Source of the DNA: Thalassoroseus pseudoceratinae
Lineage (GTDB): Bacteria; Planctomycetota; Planctomycetia; Planctomycetales; Planctomycetaceae
DNA length: 64,000 nt
NCBI RefSeq assembly: GCF_011634775.1
Contig: NZ_JAALXT010000001.1
Coordinates: 186,001 to 250,000, forward strand
Reading direction: 5' to 3'
Shown: in pieces, positions 8,971-17,535 of the stretch
Numbering within the stretch: position 1 is the stretch's first letter
Layout: each line of letters opens with the position of its first letter
Notes under the pieces: generated by a model
Database searches by the model: none
The model's input: only the letters and a program-made list of their open reading frames with translations
Told to the model about the DNA's origin: nothing
Made by a program: the position numbers and the translations under genes

Positions 8971-9477
8971 ATGAATTCCTCCGAACCGCTCAACGAAGAT
9001 CGCTACGAACAGTTCGTCGCCTATTTGGACGGTGAGTTGGACGAAGCGTCCTCACGCAGTGTCGAATCCACATTGGCCAACGACGAACACGCTCGCAACG
9101 AAGTCGCAGCGTTGGCTCGCACGTGGGATCTTCTCGATGAACTGCCTCGCGTGGATGTCTCGAGCGACTTCACCGAGAAAACGCTCAGTTCGGTTCGGCT
9201 CGACACGATCGTTGAGAAAGAGGACGCAGACTCCGAACGTCCCAACGGGCAGAAGTGGCTGATCAGTGCGATGCTAGTTGTGGGAATGGTCTCGTGTTTT
9301 CTAGCCGGTCTGTTTCTTGTGCAGGGTATTAGCGACCCGAAAACCGACGTCATGTTGCAAAATCTTCCGGTAATCGAGAACCTAGAAACTTACGAGGACA
9401 TCGGTGACGCCGAATTTCTGCGTCGGCTTCAGGAAATGAAAGACTTCCAAGATGCGGTGGAAACTCAGCCCGAATAA
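8971..9477 (+). CDS. Membrane-anchored anti-sigma factor-like protein
   Basis: 168 residues. The N-terminal 60 residues match the anti-sigma domain pattern (EDRYEQFVAYLDGELDE ... VESTLANDEHARNEVAAL ... TWDLLDELPR) but have no HxxxCxxC, so this is the non-zinc version of the fold. One membrane helix lies at 96-118 (WLISAMLVVGMVSCFLAGLF), leaving a C-terminal outside part of about 50 residues (VIENLETYEDIGDAEFLRRL). It would bind the ECF sigma factor encoded directly upstream at the inner membrane face. Its 3' end overlaps the next gene by 26 bp, which suggests translational coupling. Confidence 0.85.
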   Translation: MNSSEPLNEDRYEQFVAYLDGELDEASSRSVESTLANDEHARNEVAALARTWDLLDELPRVDVSSDFTEKTLSSVRLDTIVEKEDADSERPNGQKWLISAMLVVGMVSCFLAGLFLVQGISDPKTDVMLQNLPVIENLETYEDIGDAEFLRRLQEMKDFQDAVETQPE

Positions 9478-10708
9478 GCGGTTGCCCGAAGCAGTCTTGT
9501 CCACGCCGGTGTGGTCTGCGCTGATTGTCTGCAGCGTGTTTTGCATGTCGGGAACGGATCAGCGTCCGACGACACCGTCAATTTCGCCGGACGAAATTGA
9601 CGCCCGACGCGCCCGCATTAAAGCAATGTCCGCGAGCGATCGCAGTCGGTTGCAGCAGAACCTCTCGCGATTCCTGGCGTTACCGGCTGAGAAACAAGCT
9701 GACTTGGTCGAACTTCATCGTCAGATTGAAAGCGATTCCGCGCTCCGCGACACAAAAGAGAAGTTTGAAGAATGGTTGAGTAATCTTTCCCCATGGCAGC
9801 GGCAAGAACTCACGAGCCAATCGACGGTTGATAAAAAACTCACGGTCGTACGAGGAATTCTCACAAAGCAACGACAGCAACGCGAGGAATCTCGGCAACT
9901 TCAGCAACGTGTCGAGGAGATTTGGGCCAAGCATTGGGACGCCAAACCGCCGCGGTCATTCAAGATGCCAACGGCCGCACTGGACCGCACCATCGACTTC
10001 TTGGAACAGCAACTTCCGAAGGACGAACGCCCGTCAAAGAGTCTTTCAACTCAGAGTCGACGCGCCGTCGTGCTGCTGAACGTCTTGGACCACTATGCGG
10101 ACCGGGAGAACGCCCAGGAAGAACCAATCCCCTTGGAAATCTTCAAGGAGATCGAACGGAAAATTCGAGAGCGTCAGAGCGTTCCCCGTCCGCCGTTGAT
10201 TCGGGAAGACGACAAAGACCCTTCTCGCAACGTCACTCGACTGTTGGCCTGGAACGTCTTGTTCATTGGCTTCGAGGAAATTCTCAGCGAACGGCCCCGT
10301 CCGAAAAACCACGAAGAATTGCTGGAATTCGTCGATCAGTTTGATCCGAAGTATCGCCGCGACTTCGAAGAGATGTCTAAGCGATCTCGTTCGGAAGCAT
10401 TTGAAAAGCTGAGTCGAACATTCACTGACTTGTACTTTGAACAGCAAGCACCGGAGTTTCGTCGCGAAAGTGAACGGCTTCGGGAACGGATGAGATCACT
10501 TGGGTTATTCCGCGATTGGCAACCCCGCCGTGGTGGACGCGGACCGGACCGTGATGGTCGTGGCCCTGGCGGACCCGGTGGACCAGATCTTGGCCGTGGT
10601 CCTGGCGGAGGTGATCGTGACGGACGCGGCCCACGATTCAGACGAGAAGGGGAACGTCCGCCGGAAGACGATGACCGATTTCGTCGTCCGCCGAGAGACG
10701 ATCGCTGA
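9452..10708 (+). CDS. Exported helical protein with Gly/Arg/Asp/Pro-rich tail, third gene of the sigma operon
   Basis: 418 residues. The N-terminus (STPVWSALIVCSVFCMSGTD, residues 17-36) is a signal or anchor segment. From 50 to about 350 the protein is almost entirely helical and charged, with short repeated patterns of the type FLALPAEKQADLVELHRQ and LSNLSPWQRQELTSQS that recall the DUF3106/CpxP-like helical sensors of envelope stress. The last 60 residues are a repeat of Gly-Arg-Gly-Pro-Asp units. It starts inside the anti-sigma gene (26-bp overlap), so it belongs to the same transcript. I infer a periplasmic sensor or regulator feeding the anti-sigma protein; no catalytic motif is visible. 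Confidence 0.8.
   Translation: MRWKLSPNKRLPEAVLSTPVWSALIVCSVFCMSGTDQRPTTPSISPDEIDARRARIKAMSASDRSRLQQNLSRFLALPAEKQADLVELHRQIESDSALRDTKEKFEEWLSNLSPWQRQELTSQSTVDKKLTVVRGILTKQRQQREESRQLQQRVEEIWAKHWDAKPPRSFKMPTAALDRTIDFLEQQLPKDERPSKSLSTQSRRAVVLLNVLDHYADRENAQEEPIPLEIFKEIERKIRERQSVPRPPLIREDDKDPSRNVTRLLAWNVLFIGFEEILSERPRPKNHEELLEFVDQFDPKYRRDFEEMSKRSRSEAFEKLSRTFTDLYFEQQAPEFRRESERLRERMRSLGLFRDWQPRRGGRGPDRDGRGPGGPGGPDLGRGPGGGDRDGRGPRFRREGERPPEDDDRFRRPPRDDR
10531..10645 (+). repeat. Imperfect GGACGTGGCCCTGGC-type coding repeats
   Basis: Short imperfect units rich in GGACGC, GGTCGT and GGCCCTGG encode the Gly-Arg-Pro-Asp tail of the exported protein. The repetition follows the protein sequence and is not an array with spacers. 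Confidence 0.7.
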
Positions 10709-10728
10709 TTTGCGAACCTGATCAAATG

Positions 10729-10768
10729 AAAAAAGCCGCTCGCGGACGAATCCGTGAGCGGCTTTTTC
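10729..10768 (+). terminator. Rho-independent terminator of the sigma-factor operon
   Basis: Stem AAAAAGCCGCTCGCGGA with partner TCCGTGAGCGGCTTTTT around a CGAA loop, ending in a T-run. It lies about 20 bp after the third gene's stop. The A-run on the left arm could also make it act on minus-strand transcripts, including mraZ. Confidence 0.92.
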
Positions 10769-10962
10769 TTAGACTTTCGTGTCCACTCAGTGAGTGAACG
10801 ACATCCGTGTCTTCACAAGTCGTCCCTGGTGCCTTGGAGCTTGACGAAAACTCGGATTTTGGGGTTGAGTGAGTGAGCCGAACGCCCAACCTGAGTGAAC
10901 ACGAAATTCGCTTTGTCTTCTATGAAACCCTTTTGTCTAACTGGTTTTTTGGTCGGACCAGC

Positions 10963-11445
10963 CTACCCGGCTAATCCTTGGAACATGGTCCCGAAACCGG
11001 GCATGTCTTGTTTCAATGTTTCGAGCCAGGCGGCAGGCTGCCAAATTTCCACGCAGATCACCGCACCGACAATCATCACTTCTTGGTTCGTTGCAACATC
11101 CAAGAACTCTCGAAAACCCTCTGGAACCAGCAACCGCGAGCGATTCGCTAATTTCACCGTCTTCGAACGCGTGGACAAGAGGCGACCGAGTCGCTGCACT
11201 TCATCCCAACGTTGTTCCATTCGACCAGCCTGGATGCGTTGCTTGATCAACCCGACACCGTCATCCATTCGCTTCTGCCATTCAGCGGCCCGCCACAGAC
11301 TGAGACAGCCGTAGCGTTCCTTGGCAATGATGGTCTCACCGTCCTCATCAGTGACGGCTTGCGCCATCTCGGTTGGTAGCGAGACGCGAAAGCGATCATC
11401 AATGGTCCGTTTGACCTCACCTGTGATGAACGATTCCGGCGGCAT
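10963..11445 (-). CDS. mraZ: MraZ-family transcriptional regulator, orphan
   Basis: 160 residues from the ATG at 11445 (an in-frame GTG at 11448 is possible); AAGG lies 7 bp upstream. MraZ binds DNA through two SpoVT-AbrB-like half domains. The first is intact: [19 protein letters not shown] with the D-x-x-x-R motif. The second, [20 protein letters not shown], keeps the Arg but has lost the Asp. The usual C-terminal segment ([20 protein letters not shown], with the family W) is present. In most bacteria mraZ opens the division and cell-wall cluster followed by rsmH and ftsL; here the next gene downstream is convergent, so mraZ stands alone. Planctomycetes of this class lack FtsZ. See the repeat array upstream for possible autoregulation. 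Confidence 0.92.
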   Translation of the reverse strand: MPPESFITGEVKRTIDDRFRVSLPTEMAQAVTDEDGETIIAKERYGCLSLWRAAEWQKRMDDGVGLIKQRIQAGRMEQRWDEVQRLGRLLSTRSKTVKLANRSRLLVPEGFREFLDVATNQEVMIVGAVICVEIWQPAAWLETLKQDMPGFGTMFQGLAG

Positions 11446-12146
11446 CACGAACCTTGCCAGTCGTTAACTTTCAGCCTCCTCTGTTGCAACCAGCCAACCA
11501 CTCCTTGGAAAACTCAAACTCCAGCCTGGGCACTTTCCCCACCTCATTTCGATCCATGAGGTGTTATTGGGAAGAAATCCCACACCGAAAGAAGTTTATC
11601 CGAGTCGATTGTGGAAGGCAAACCAGTTTTCGTGGATTTGGGCAAGAATCCCACAGTTATCCCGCAGCGTTCCCACTGAGAATCGTTGCGATCGCTCAAC
11701 CCCACCGCGAATCGCACGTGTTTCCCACGGAAAACCCGTGTGGGATTCCTGCCCACACGCGAACCGGTGGCTTTGAAGCCATACTCATCCGAGGAACGTC
11801 GTCGGGGGTTCGTTGATTGATAAAGTCTAAGGGTTAGACGGATTTTGTGGATTTTGCTTCAGCGTCATCGGGGGTCTGCCGATATATGAAACTGTCGGCG
11901 GGGTTCGCCTCATCGACACCGCGGCTGAAATCTACAAACCCCTAGAATCTCGACCGAGATGTGGGTTTCTGTGGGACAGGCCGTGCTATCGACTGGAGGC
12001 AGTTGCAAGATCATTCGGAGGCGATGTTTCAAAACTGTTCGAGAGGCTTGACTTTAAGTCTTGCATCTCTTTACAGTTGAGACGAACGGACGTCACTCCC
12101 CAAGGACGTGATCTTGCCCGAACTGACTCTCCGGGAGATCGGAATT
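11446..12146. other. Divergent intergenic region between mraZ and the HU-type gene
   Basis: About 0.7 kb with no supportable gene. A 120-codon plus-strand frame at 11454 has no start signal and an unlikely composition. The part from 11536 to 11760 is studded with CCCAC/CCCGC words (GTGGG on the mraZ strand). A GGTGT...ACACC inverted pair surrounds GGGA-AGAAA-TCCC at 11560-11586. The part near 11820-12060 is AT-richer and would hold the HU-gene promoter. Confidence 0.6.
11650..11676 (-). promoter_or_regulatory. Candidate MraZ operator: three direct repeats at 11-bp period
   Basis: On the plus strand CCCAC, CCCGC and CCCAC start at 11650, 11661 and 11672, exactly 11 bp apart. On the mraZ strand these read GTGGG, GCGGG, GTGGG. 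Known MraZ operators are direct repeats of TGGG-type words about one helical turn apart. A second pair with the same 11-bp step lies at 11724 (CCCAC) and 11735 (CCCGT). The array is about 205 bp upstream of the mraZ start. Binding is inferred from pattern and position only. Confidence 0.5.
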
Positions 12147-12590
12147 GTGACCAAAAAAGAGATCGTCAAAGCCATCTCCGAGGAACTCAACCTTCCCCAG
12201 TTGAAGACCAAAGAGATTGTTCAGAAAACATTTGACGCCATTATCGACACTCTGGTTCGGGAATCTCGGATCGAGTTGCGAAACTTCGGGGTCTTTGAAG
12301 TCAAAAAACGAGCGGCCCGCAAGGCCAGAAATCCAAGAACCGGTGATCCGGTGGAAGTTGCCGAGAAGTACGTGGTGACTTTCAAACCGGGTAAGGAAAT
12401 GGAAGAACGAGTGCGGCAGATGGAGGAGGAAGATCGCTTGGCTCGGACGCAGGAAAATTCCGCGTCGGCAGCCGGGGCCGATCCAACCAATTCTTCATCG
12501 ACTCCTTCAAGCTATCCGCAAGGATATGGCTCGGCGGAACCGACAACTCCTAACCCCATCAACGAAACGCCGGGACACGGACAATCGTAA
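12147..12590 (+). CDS. HU/IHF-family DNA-bending protein with disordered C-terminal tail
   Basis: 147 residues from the GTG at 12147, which has GGGAG 9 bp upstream and gives the usual HU start (M-T-K-K-E-I-V). A GTG at 12108 would add 13 residues and also has AAGGA nearby, so the start is not certain. Residues 1-90 are a complete HU fold: [40 protein letters not shown], and the DNA-binding arm with [15 protein letters not shown] where Pro intercalates. Residues 95-147 form an acidic then Ser/Pro/Thr/Gly-rich tail not found in classic HU. It would act in nucleoid structure. Transcribed alone or with the small lipoprotein 130 bp downstream. Confidence 0.93.
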   Translation: MTKKEIVKAISEELNLPQLKTKEIVQKTFDAIIDTLVRESRIELRNFGVFEVKKRAARKARNPRTGDPVEVAEKYVVTFKPGKEMEERVRQMEEEDRLARTQENSASAAGADPTNSSSTPSSYPQGYGSAEPTTPNPINETPGHGQS

Positions 12591-12720
12591 GATGACATGA
12601 TCTCTGGTGACGTTGAATGTCACCGGTGAAACACAACATGGAAGTGATCTGCTGGAACCGATCTGGCGGAACAGGCAAGTTCAACGGGACCGAGTCACGC
12701 CCTGTTCAGGGAGGAACATG

Positions 12721-12939
12721 ATGCGTAAATTCTTCTGCACCGTGGCGTTGTTGGCAATGATTACGGTCCAAGCGGGGTGTTTCATTCCGCTGTACTCCTC
12801 ATCGCCCGACGTCCGTACCAAACAACTGATCAACCAATCGGAAAGCCTACGGCATATTCCGGAAATTTGGGAACGAATTTGGTTCCTCGATATGCCCGAC
12901 TTGCTGACTCCGTATCGGACACACGGTGGGGTGATCTAA
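12721..12939 (+). CDS. Small lipoprotein, unknown function
   Basis: 72 residues. GGGAGGAAC lies just before tandem ATGs at 12718 and 12721; the second has the better spacing. The signal MRKFFCTVALLAMITVQAGC ends in a good lipobox (VQAGC). The mature part of about 52 residues (LINQSESLRHIPEIWERIWF) is helical and followed by a Pro-rich end (DMPDLLTPYRTHGGVI). Similar very short lipoproteins with an ERIWFLDMPDHLTP-like tail are common in planctomycetes, by my recollection, without a known function. Confidence 0.85.
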   Translation: MRKFFCTVALLAMITVQAGCFIPLYSSSPDVRTKQLINQSESLRHIPEIWERIWFLDMPDLLTPYRTHGGVI

Positions 12940-13041
12940 ACCCATTCGCCATTAGCTAGGGCTTCCTAGTTCGATTGCGTGAAGTTTGCAACACCAATCA
13001 GCTAACAGCACGCGACACGTTGCCGAGCGGCTTTGTGATTT

Positions 13042-13065
13042 GTACGATGGGGATTTCCATCGTAC
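13042..13065 (+). promoter_or_regulatory. Perfect 9-bp hairpin directly upstream of pyrD
   Basis: GTACGATGG at 13042-13050 pairs with CCATCGTAC at 13057-13065 around GGATTT. It ends 13 bases before the pyrD ATG, where no good Shine-Dalgarno sequence is visible. No T-run follows, so it is not a simple terminator; it could be an operator or an mRNA structure controlling initiation. Confidence 0.5.
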
Positions 13066-13078
13066 CTCTTGCAAATGA

Positions 13079-14077
13079 ATGCTTCGCGACGTGTCCAACC
13101 TTGCTGTCCGCTTGAACCGACTCGCATTGGCCAACCCGATTCTTGTGGCGTCCGGCACGTTCGGTTACGCCCGGGAAATGGGGGCGTTCGTGCCTTTCGA
13201 CCGCCTCGGTGGAGTGATCCCGAAAACGATCACGCCGCAACCACGGGTCGGGAATTCGCCACCACGAACCGTTGAGACCTCATCGGGACTTCTCAATTCC
13301 ATCGGTCTCGACAACGATGGTCTCGAAACCTTCGTTGCCAAGCACCTTGAGTATTTGCTCGGGTTGGGAACAAAGGTCATTGCGAATATCGCCGGCAAGA
13401 CGATTGACGACTTTGCAATGATGGCTCGTCGATTGAATGAGTTCCCCGCGCTCGGCGGATTGGAACTGAATATCTCGTGCCCGAATGTCAGTGGCGGTGT
13501 TGATTTTGGCACCGATCCGGAACTCGCTTCTCAAGTCGTGAAAGCCGTGCGGGACGCTTGCGATCTGCCGGTGATTGCGAAACTCACCCCGAATGTGACG
13601 AGCGTTCCACGGATCGCTGAAGCCGTCCATTCGGCCGGGGCGGACGCTGTCTCGCTTGTGAACACATTCCAAGGGATGGCGGTTGATTGGCGTCGTCGTC
13701 GTCCGATTCTGGGTGGGAACTTCGGTGGTCTCAGTGGACCAGCCATCAAGCCGTTGGCGTTGCGTGTGGTTTGCCAAGTGGCCCGGGCCGTTGATATCCC
13801 GATCATCGCGGTCGGTGGCATCTCCAATGTGACGGACGTGCTGGAATTTCTTGTCGCCGGGGCATCGGCTGTTCAAATTGGAACAGCGAACTTCTACAAT
13901 CCCAAACTCGCTGGTGAGTTGGTCGACCAACTTCACCAAGTTTTGCGAGACGAAAACATCGCCGACGTCACGGATCTAGTGGGCACATTGCAGCTCAACG
14001 AACCTCAGTCGAGCAAAGCGATTCTTGGAACGCCGACAGCATCCGACGACGCGGAATCTGAACACAACTCCAATTGA
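13079..14077 (+). CDS. pyrD: Dihydroorotate dehydrogenase, class 1B type
   Basis: 332 residues. It oxidises dihydroorotate to orotate in pyrimidine synthesis, using FMN in a TIM barrel. Visible marks are the N-terminal [17 protein letters not shown], the substrate loop [14 protein letters not shown], the FMN-site KLTPNVTSV, and the active-site loop [13 protein letters not shown], where Cys as catalytic base identifies class 1 enzymes; the sequence pattern around it fits class 1[14 protein letters not shown] and the [25 protein letters not shown] phosphate-binding end are present. Class 1B enzymes normally work with the iron-sulfur/FAD subunit PyrK, which is not in this window. The last 40 residues are a polar extension. 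trpS follows after 21 bp. Confidence 0.93.
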   Translation: MLRDVSNLAVRLNRLALANPILVASGTFGYAREMGAFVPFDRLGGVIPKTITPQPRVGNSPPRTVETSSGLLNSIGLDNDGLETFVAKHLEYLLGLGTKVIANIAGKTIDDFAMMARRLNEFPALGGLELNISCPNVSGGVDFGTDPELASQVVKAVRDACDLPVIAKLTPNVTSVPRIAEAVHSAGADAVSLVNTFQGMAVDWRRRRPILGGNFGGLSGPAIKPLALRVVCQVARAVDIPIIAVGGISNVTDVLEFLVAGASAVQIGTANFYNPKLAGELVDQLHQVLRDENIADVTDLVGTLQLNEPQSSKAILGTPTASDDAESEHNSN

Positions 14078-14098
14078 CCCCACGAAACGGTGAACACC

Positions 14099-15079
14099 AT
14101 GAGTCCACGAGTCCTGTCGGGAATCCAACCCACCGGACGATTCCACTGGGGCAATTATTTCGGTGCGATTCGACAGTACATTGCCCTTCAGGATCACGAT
14201 CAGGCGTTCTACTTCATCGCGGATTTTCACGCCCTGACGACGGTCCGAGATCCCAAGACATTGCGGGGCTTCACCCAGGATGCCGCCATTGATTTGCTGG
14301 CGTTGGGTTTGGACCCCGCGAAAGCCGCTTTGTTTCGACAGTCCGATGTGCCGGAGATTCCCGAACTCACGTGGCTTTTGATGACGGTGACGCAAATGCA
14401 CCTGCTCGACAAATGCCATGCTTACAAGGACAAGAAGGAGAAGGGCATCGCCGCCGACGCTGGGCTGTTCACCTACCCGGTTCTGATGGCCGCGGACATC
14501 TTGGCGTATGACAGTGATATCGTGCCGGTCGGGCAGGATCAGGTCCAACACATCGAAGTGACCCGGGACCTCGCCCAACGATTCAACCACTTCTATGGTG
14601 AGACGTTCGTGCTGCCGAACGCGAAGGTTCTCGACACCACCGCCAAAGTGCCGGGCACCGATGGCGAGAAGATGTCCAAGAGTTACGGGAACATCATCGA
14701 GCTATTCATGCCGCCAAAGAAACTGCGGAAGAAGATCATGTCGATCAAGACGGACTCCACCCCCATGGAAGATCCGAAAGACCCGGAGACGTGCGCGGTG
14801 TTCACGCTTTACAAGCTCTTCTCGAGTGAGGAGCAGCAAGCGACGCTCGCGGAACGATACCGGGCCGGCGGAATGGGCTATGGCGAAGCGAAACAGACAT
14901 TGTACGAAGCCGCGATGGAGTACTTCGGCGAAGCTCGGGAACGTCGAGCCGACTTGGAACAACGCCCCGACGACGTCGAACAGATTTTGCAAGACGGTGC
15001 GGCACGGGCACGTGCGAAAGCCGGAAAAGTACTTGCACGAGCCAAGTCTGCATGCGGGTTGAGCGCGAGGCCGTCATGA
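14099..15079 (+). CDS. trpS: Tryptophanyl-tRNA synthetase
   Basis: 326 residues from the ATG at 14099 ([13 protein letters not shown]); a GTG at 14090 is also in frame, but the shorter form matches the family start. It charges tRNA-Trp with tryptophan in the cytoplasm. Class I signatures: [15 protein letters not shown], the HIGH-type ATP motif in divergent form, and [10 protein letters not shown], the KMSKS loop. The specificity region with [20 protein letters not shown] is intact, and the length matches the short bacterial TrpRS. The stop codon overlaps the start of the next gene (ATGA), so trpS, the membrane protein and acpS are one translationally linked unit. Confidence 0.96.
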   Translation: MSPRVLSGIQPTGRFHWGNYFGAIRQYIALQDHDQAFYFIADFHALTTVRDPKTLRGFTQDAAIDLLALGLDPAKAALFRQSDVPEIPELTWLLMTVTQMHLLDKCHAYKDKKEKGIAADAGLFTYPVLMAADILAYDSDIVPVGQDQVQHIEVTRDLAQRFNHFYGETFVLPNAKVLDTTAKVPGTDGEKMSKSYGNIIELFMPPKKLRKKIMSIKTDSTPMEDPKDPETCAVFTLYKLFSSEEQQATLAERYRAGGMGYGEAKQTLYEAAMEYFGEARERRADLEQRPDDVEQILQDGAARARAKAGKVLARAKSACGLSARPS

Positions 15080-15681
15080 CGGATGCTCCTCGCCCGAAAC
15101 GCCAATGGACTTGGTTGGTCCTTTGCGTGGTCCTCTCGGGGATTGCAGCGTTTATCACGGCTCGCTTGCCAGTCACCATGCAGAAACCTGGCATCACATC
15201 GTTGTGGCTTGCCGGTATCATTGGTGCATTGGTCGCCTGGCTCGCTCGGGAGAATTCCGTTGACTCCCAACGGGTCATAATCGGATTGGCGGCGACATTG
15301 GGCATCCTTCCGGCCCTTGGTCTGACAGGACAGCGTTATTGGCTCTATCGCCAATCGAAGATCGAAGAGTACCTAGGTGATCTCAATGGTAGCAGTGCGA
15401 TTCCACCGGACGCCGTCCAACTCTATACGGAGAATGCCACCCCGCCTGCGAATCTTCGGGAGCAATTCCGGGCAGACCGTGAAGCCGCATTGCAACAGAT
15501 TTTGCCGTTCGACACCTACCTGACGACTCGTCTCGCCGCATTTGGTATCGGAACTGATGGGCGGTCCCGAACCATCGCATTAGTTTCTTGGACGTTCGAA
15601 ATTCTGCTGTCGGGCGTGGCGGCTAGCGTTGTCGCCAGACTCACCCATCGTGCTCTGACATCAACGGAGTCGCCCGTATGA
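15076..15681 (+). CDS. Four-helix membrane protein, unknown function
   Basis: 201 residues starting at the ATGA overlap with trpS (an in-frame ATG at 15052 lies inside trpS and is less likely). Hydrophobic helices lie at about 12-30 ([18 protein letters not shown]), 39-56, 65-82 and 168-190. Between the third and fourth helices is a soluble domain of about 85 residues with [20 protein letters not shown]. No family recognised. The sequence ends in another ATGA overlap with acpS. The link to trpS and acpS is positional and gives no clear functional hint. Confidence 0.85.
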   Translation: MTDAPRPKRQWTWLVLCVVLSGIAAFITARLPVTMQKPGITSLWLAGIIGALVAWLARENSVDSQRVIIGLAATLGILPALGLTGQRYWLYRQSKIEEYLGDLNGSSAIPPDAVQLYTENATPPANLREQFRADREAALQQILPFDTYLTTRLAAFGIGTDGRSRTIALVSWTFEILLSGVAASVVARLTHRALTSTESPV

Positions 15682-16064
15682 CGATCATCGGACTTGGGAC
15701 AGACATTGTCGAGATTGCAAGAATCGGCCGGATGATTGAACGTCATGGCGAACTGTTTTTACGCAAAATATACACCGACGAGGAAATCAAGTACTGCCAT
15801 CGTCGTCGCGACTCGTATCCCAATTTTGCCGGTCGTTGGGCCGCGAAAGAAGCGGTGATGAAGACGCTTGGCACGGGCGTTTCTCAGGGAGTGAGTTGGC
15901 AACATGTGGAAGTCGTCTCGTTGCCCTCGGGCGCACCGACGATGAAAGTTCGCGGTGGTGCATGGGACTACGCTCGCTCCTTGGGCATCGACGATTTTCT
16001 CATTACCATTTCGCATTGCCGTGCATATGCGACGGCAACCGCAATTGCTATTCGGAACGATTAA
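15678..16064 (+). CDS. acpS: Holo-[acyl-carrier-protein] synthase
   Basis: 128 residues, the usual length of AcpS. It moves the 4'-phosphopantetheine arm from CoA to a Ser of apo-ACP. The Mg-binding IGLGTDIVEIARI (Asp8) and the RWAAKEAVMKTLGTG helix with the second acidic ligand are both present, and the C-terminal DFLITISHCRAYATA strand matches the family. Start overlaps the previous stop by the ATGA pattern. It probably serves fatty-acid synthesis; accA lies 5 kb away but on the other strand. Confidence 0.95.
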   Translation: MTIIGLGTDIVEIARIGRMIERHGELFLRKIYTDEEIKYCHRRRDSYPNFAGRWAAKEAVMKTLGTGVSQGVSWQHVEVVSLPSGAPTMKVRGGAWDYARSLGIDDFLITISHCRAYATATAIAIRND

Positions 16065-16088
16065 TTCTCACCCCTCGCGGAACAACAC

Positions 16089-16859
16089 ATGAACGCACCG
16101 CAATCGACCGCTGACACCGCACATGCAGACATCGGCTTGGTGTGTGCGTTGGCGATTGAGGTCAACCCCTTGCTCGATCGCTGTGATCGCGTCCGCAAAT
16201 ACACCGGCGGCAAGTTCACGTTTCGTGGTGGGCGGTACGATGACATTCGGCTCGCTGTTGTCCAAGCGGGGATGGGGTTTGCGAATGCCCGACGTGCAAC
16301 GTTAGCTCTGCTGGAAGCACACACGCCGTCTTGGGTGATCTCTTGTGGATTTTCAGGAGCACTCCGTGATGGCATGCGGGTCGGCGACATTGTGTTGGCA
16401 AACGGTATTGTCGACACACACGGGCAGTCGTTGAATCTTGATCTCAACATGCCGGCGGATCCCGACAACGGATTGCATGTCGGTCGTCTCGTCACAGCGG
16501 ACGAAATGGTTCGCACGGCGGACGAGAAACGTAAACTCGGGGAAAAACACGACGCGCTCGCGGTCGACATGGAATCGTTGGCCGTCGCGCAAGTTTGTCG
16601 TGAAACCAATACGAAATTTCTTGCGGTCCGAGTTATCAGCGATGATCTCTCAGCCGATCTGCCGCCGGAAGTTCTGAGTATTCTCGGTTCGAGCGGTTCG
16701 ATGCGTGTTGGAGCCGCCGTCACGTCGCTATGGAAGCGTCCGAGCAGTGCCAAAGATATGTGGCGACTCCGTCAACAAGCCACCAACGCAGCCAGTCGTC
16801 TAGCCACCTTTCTTGACGGCATTCTTGTGCAACTCCATGCGGCAATACCGAAATCCTGA
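16089..16859 (+). CDS. Nucleoside phosphorylase-fold protein (MTA/SAH nucleosidase or purine phosphorylase superfamily)
   Basis: 256 residues, 24 bp after acpS. The fold is recognised by IGLVCALAIEVNPLLDRC, VVQAGMGFANARRA, and the central SWVISCGFSGALRDGMRVGDIVLANGIVD with the phosphate/ribose loop, and by DALAVDMESLAVAQVC with the ribose-binding M-E. The catalytic Asp near SDDLSADLP is in the expected place. Whether it is a hydrolase (MtnN-like) or a phosphorylase (HpnG-like) cannot be read from the sequence; the short form and sequence context lean to an uncharacterised planctomycete clade. Probably the last gene of the trpS/acpS unit. Confidence 0.85.
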   Translation: MNAPQSTADTAHADIGLVCALAIEVNPLLDRCDRVRKYTGGKFTFRGGRYDDIRLAVVQAGMGFANARRATLALLEAHTPSWVISCGFSGALRDGMRVGDIVLANGIVDTHGQSLNLDLNMPADPDNGLHVGRLVTADEMVRTADEKRKLGEKHDALAVDMESLAVAQVCRETNTKFLAVRVISDDLSADLPPEVLSILGSSGSMRVGAAVTSLWKRPSSAKDMWRLRQQATNAASRLATFLDGILVQLHAAIPKS

Positions 16860-16926
16860 GTGACAACGCCCCGGCCGTTCGAATACGGGTTTGCATCCCG
16901 TTCGCACGATTGATGCCCGTCCGTGT

Positions 16927-17322
16927 TCAAGTTTCGCGAGATGCCAGACTTTCTTCGGACCGGTCCAATACCACGTCGATGATTTTCGGATGCAACCCCA
17001 ACGGCGGGCACAACTCGAAGGTCACGTGCGGATACTTTTTTTCTGCGTCCTGACGATGCTGCTCTAAGTCTTCGATGACGTGCACCCCCGCCGAGAGAAA
17101 ATACGGCAGCAACCGCACGTTTTCGATTCCCGGTTGAACGCAAGCGGCAATCCCTTGGGGTATGGTGGGCTCGGTCAGCTCGAGATAAGCCACCTCGATC
17201 GCTGCAAAATCCGAGCGTTCACGAACCTGTGTTGCCAACGTGACTAGATCCGCATTGGCTTCCGGTCGACGGCTACCGTGCGCGATGAGTAAGAGGGCAA
17301 TGGATTGTTGTTCCGTCGGCAT
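16927..17322 (-). CDS. cbiX: Short CbiX/SirB-type sirohydrochlorin chelatase
   Basis: 131 residues, the single-domain short form (CbiXS), which acts as a homodimer. It inserts Co or Fe into sirohydrochlorin-type rings. The first His motif, LLLIAHGSRRPEAN, and the second, VRLLPYFLSAGVHVIEDL, carry the metal-loading His residues. EVAYLELTEPTIPQGIAACV is typical of the family. The second half (YPHVTFELCPPLGLHPKIID) is complete. No cobalamin or siroheme genes are nearby. Convergent with the phosphorylase gene, divergent from the kinase. Confidence 0.9.
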   Translation of the reverse strand: MPTEQQSIALLLIAHGSRRPEANADLVTLATQVRERSDFAAIEVAYLELTEPTIPQGIAACVQPGIENVRLLPYFLSAGVHVIEDLEQHRQDAEKKYPHVTFELCPPLGLHPKIIDVVLDRSEESLASRET

Positions 17323-17535
17323 GAACCATCTTTCCTAAGTATGAAGAAAATTCAACGGTTGTGACACGTCGTCCTCGATCGCATAATAATTGGACCGAGC
17401 TATGCAACATCTTAGTCGCTGCACGGGCTACGGACAGTGGGGCTTGGGCAACGTAATGATGATCAACGTCTGATCCATGTTTCACGTCGACATGACGATC
17501 GGGGCAAAAATTCGTGGGCGGGTGAATGGGGCGTC

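Noticed and set aside
11454-11816. 120-codon plus-strand frame in the mraZ/HU intergenic region
   Set aside because: No start signal, no protein-like composition, and it runs across the repeat array.
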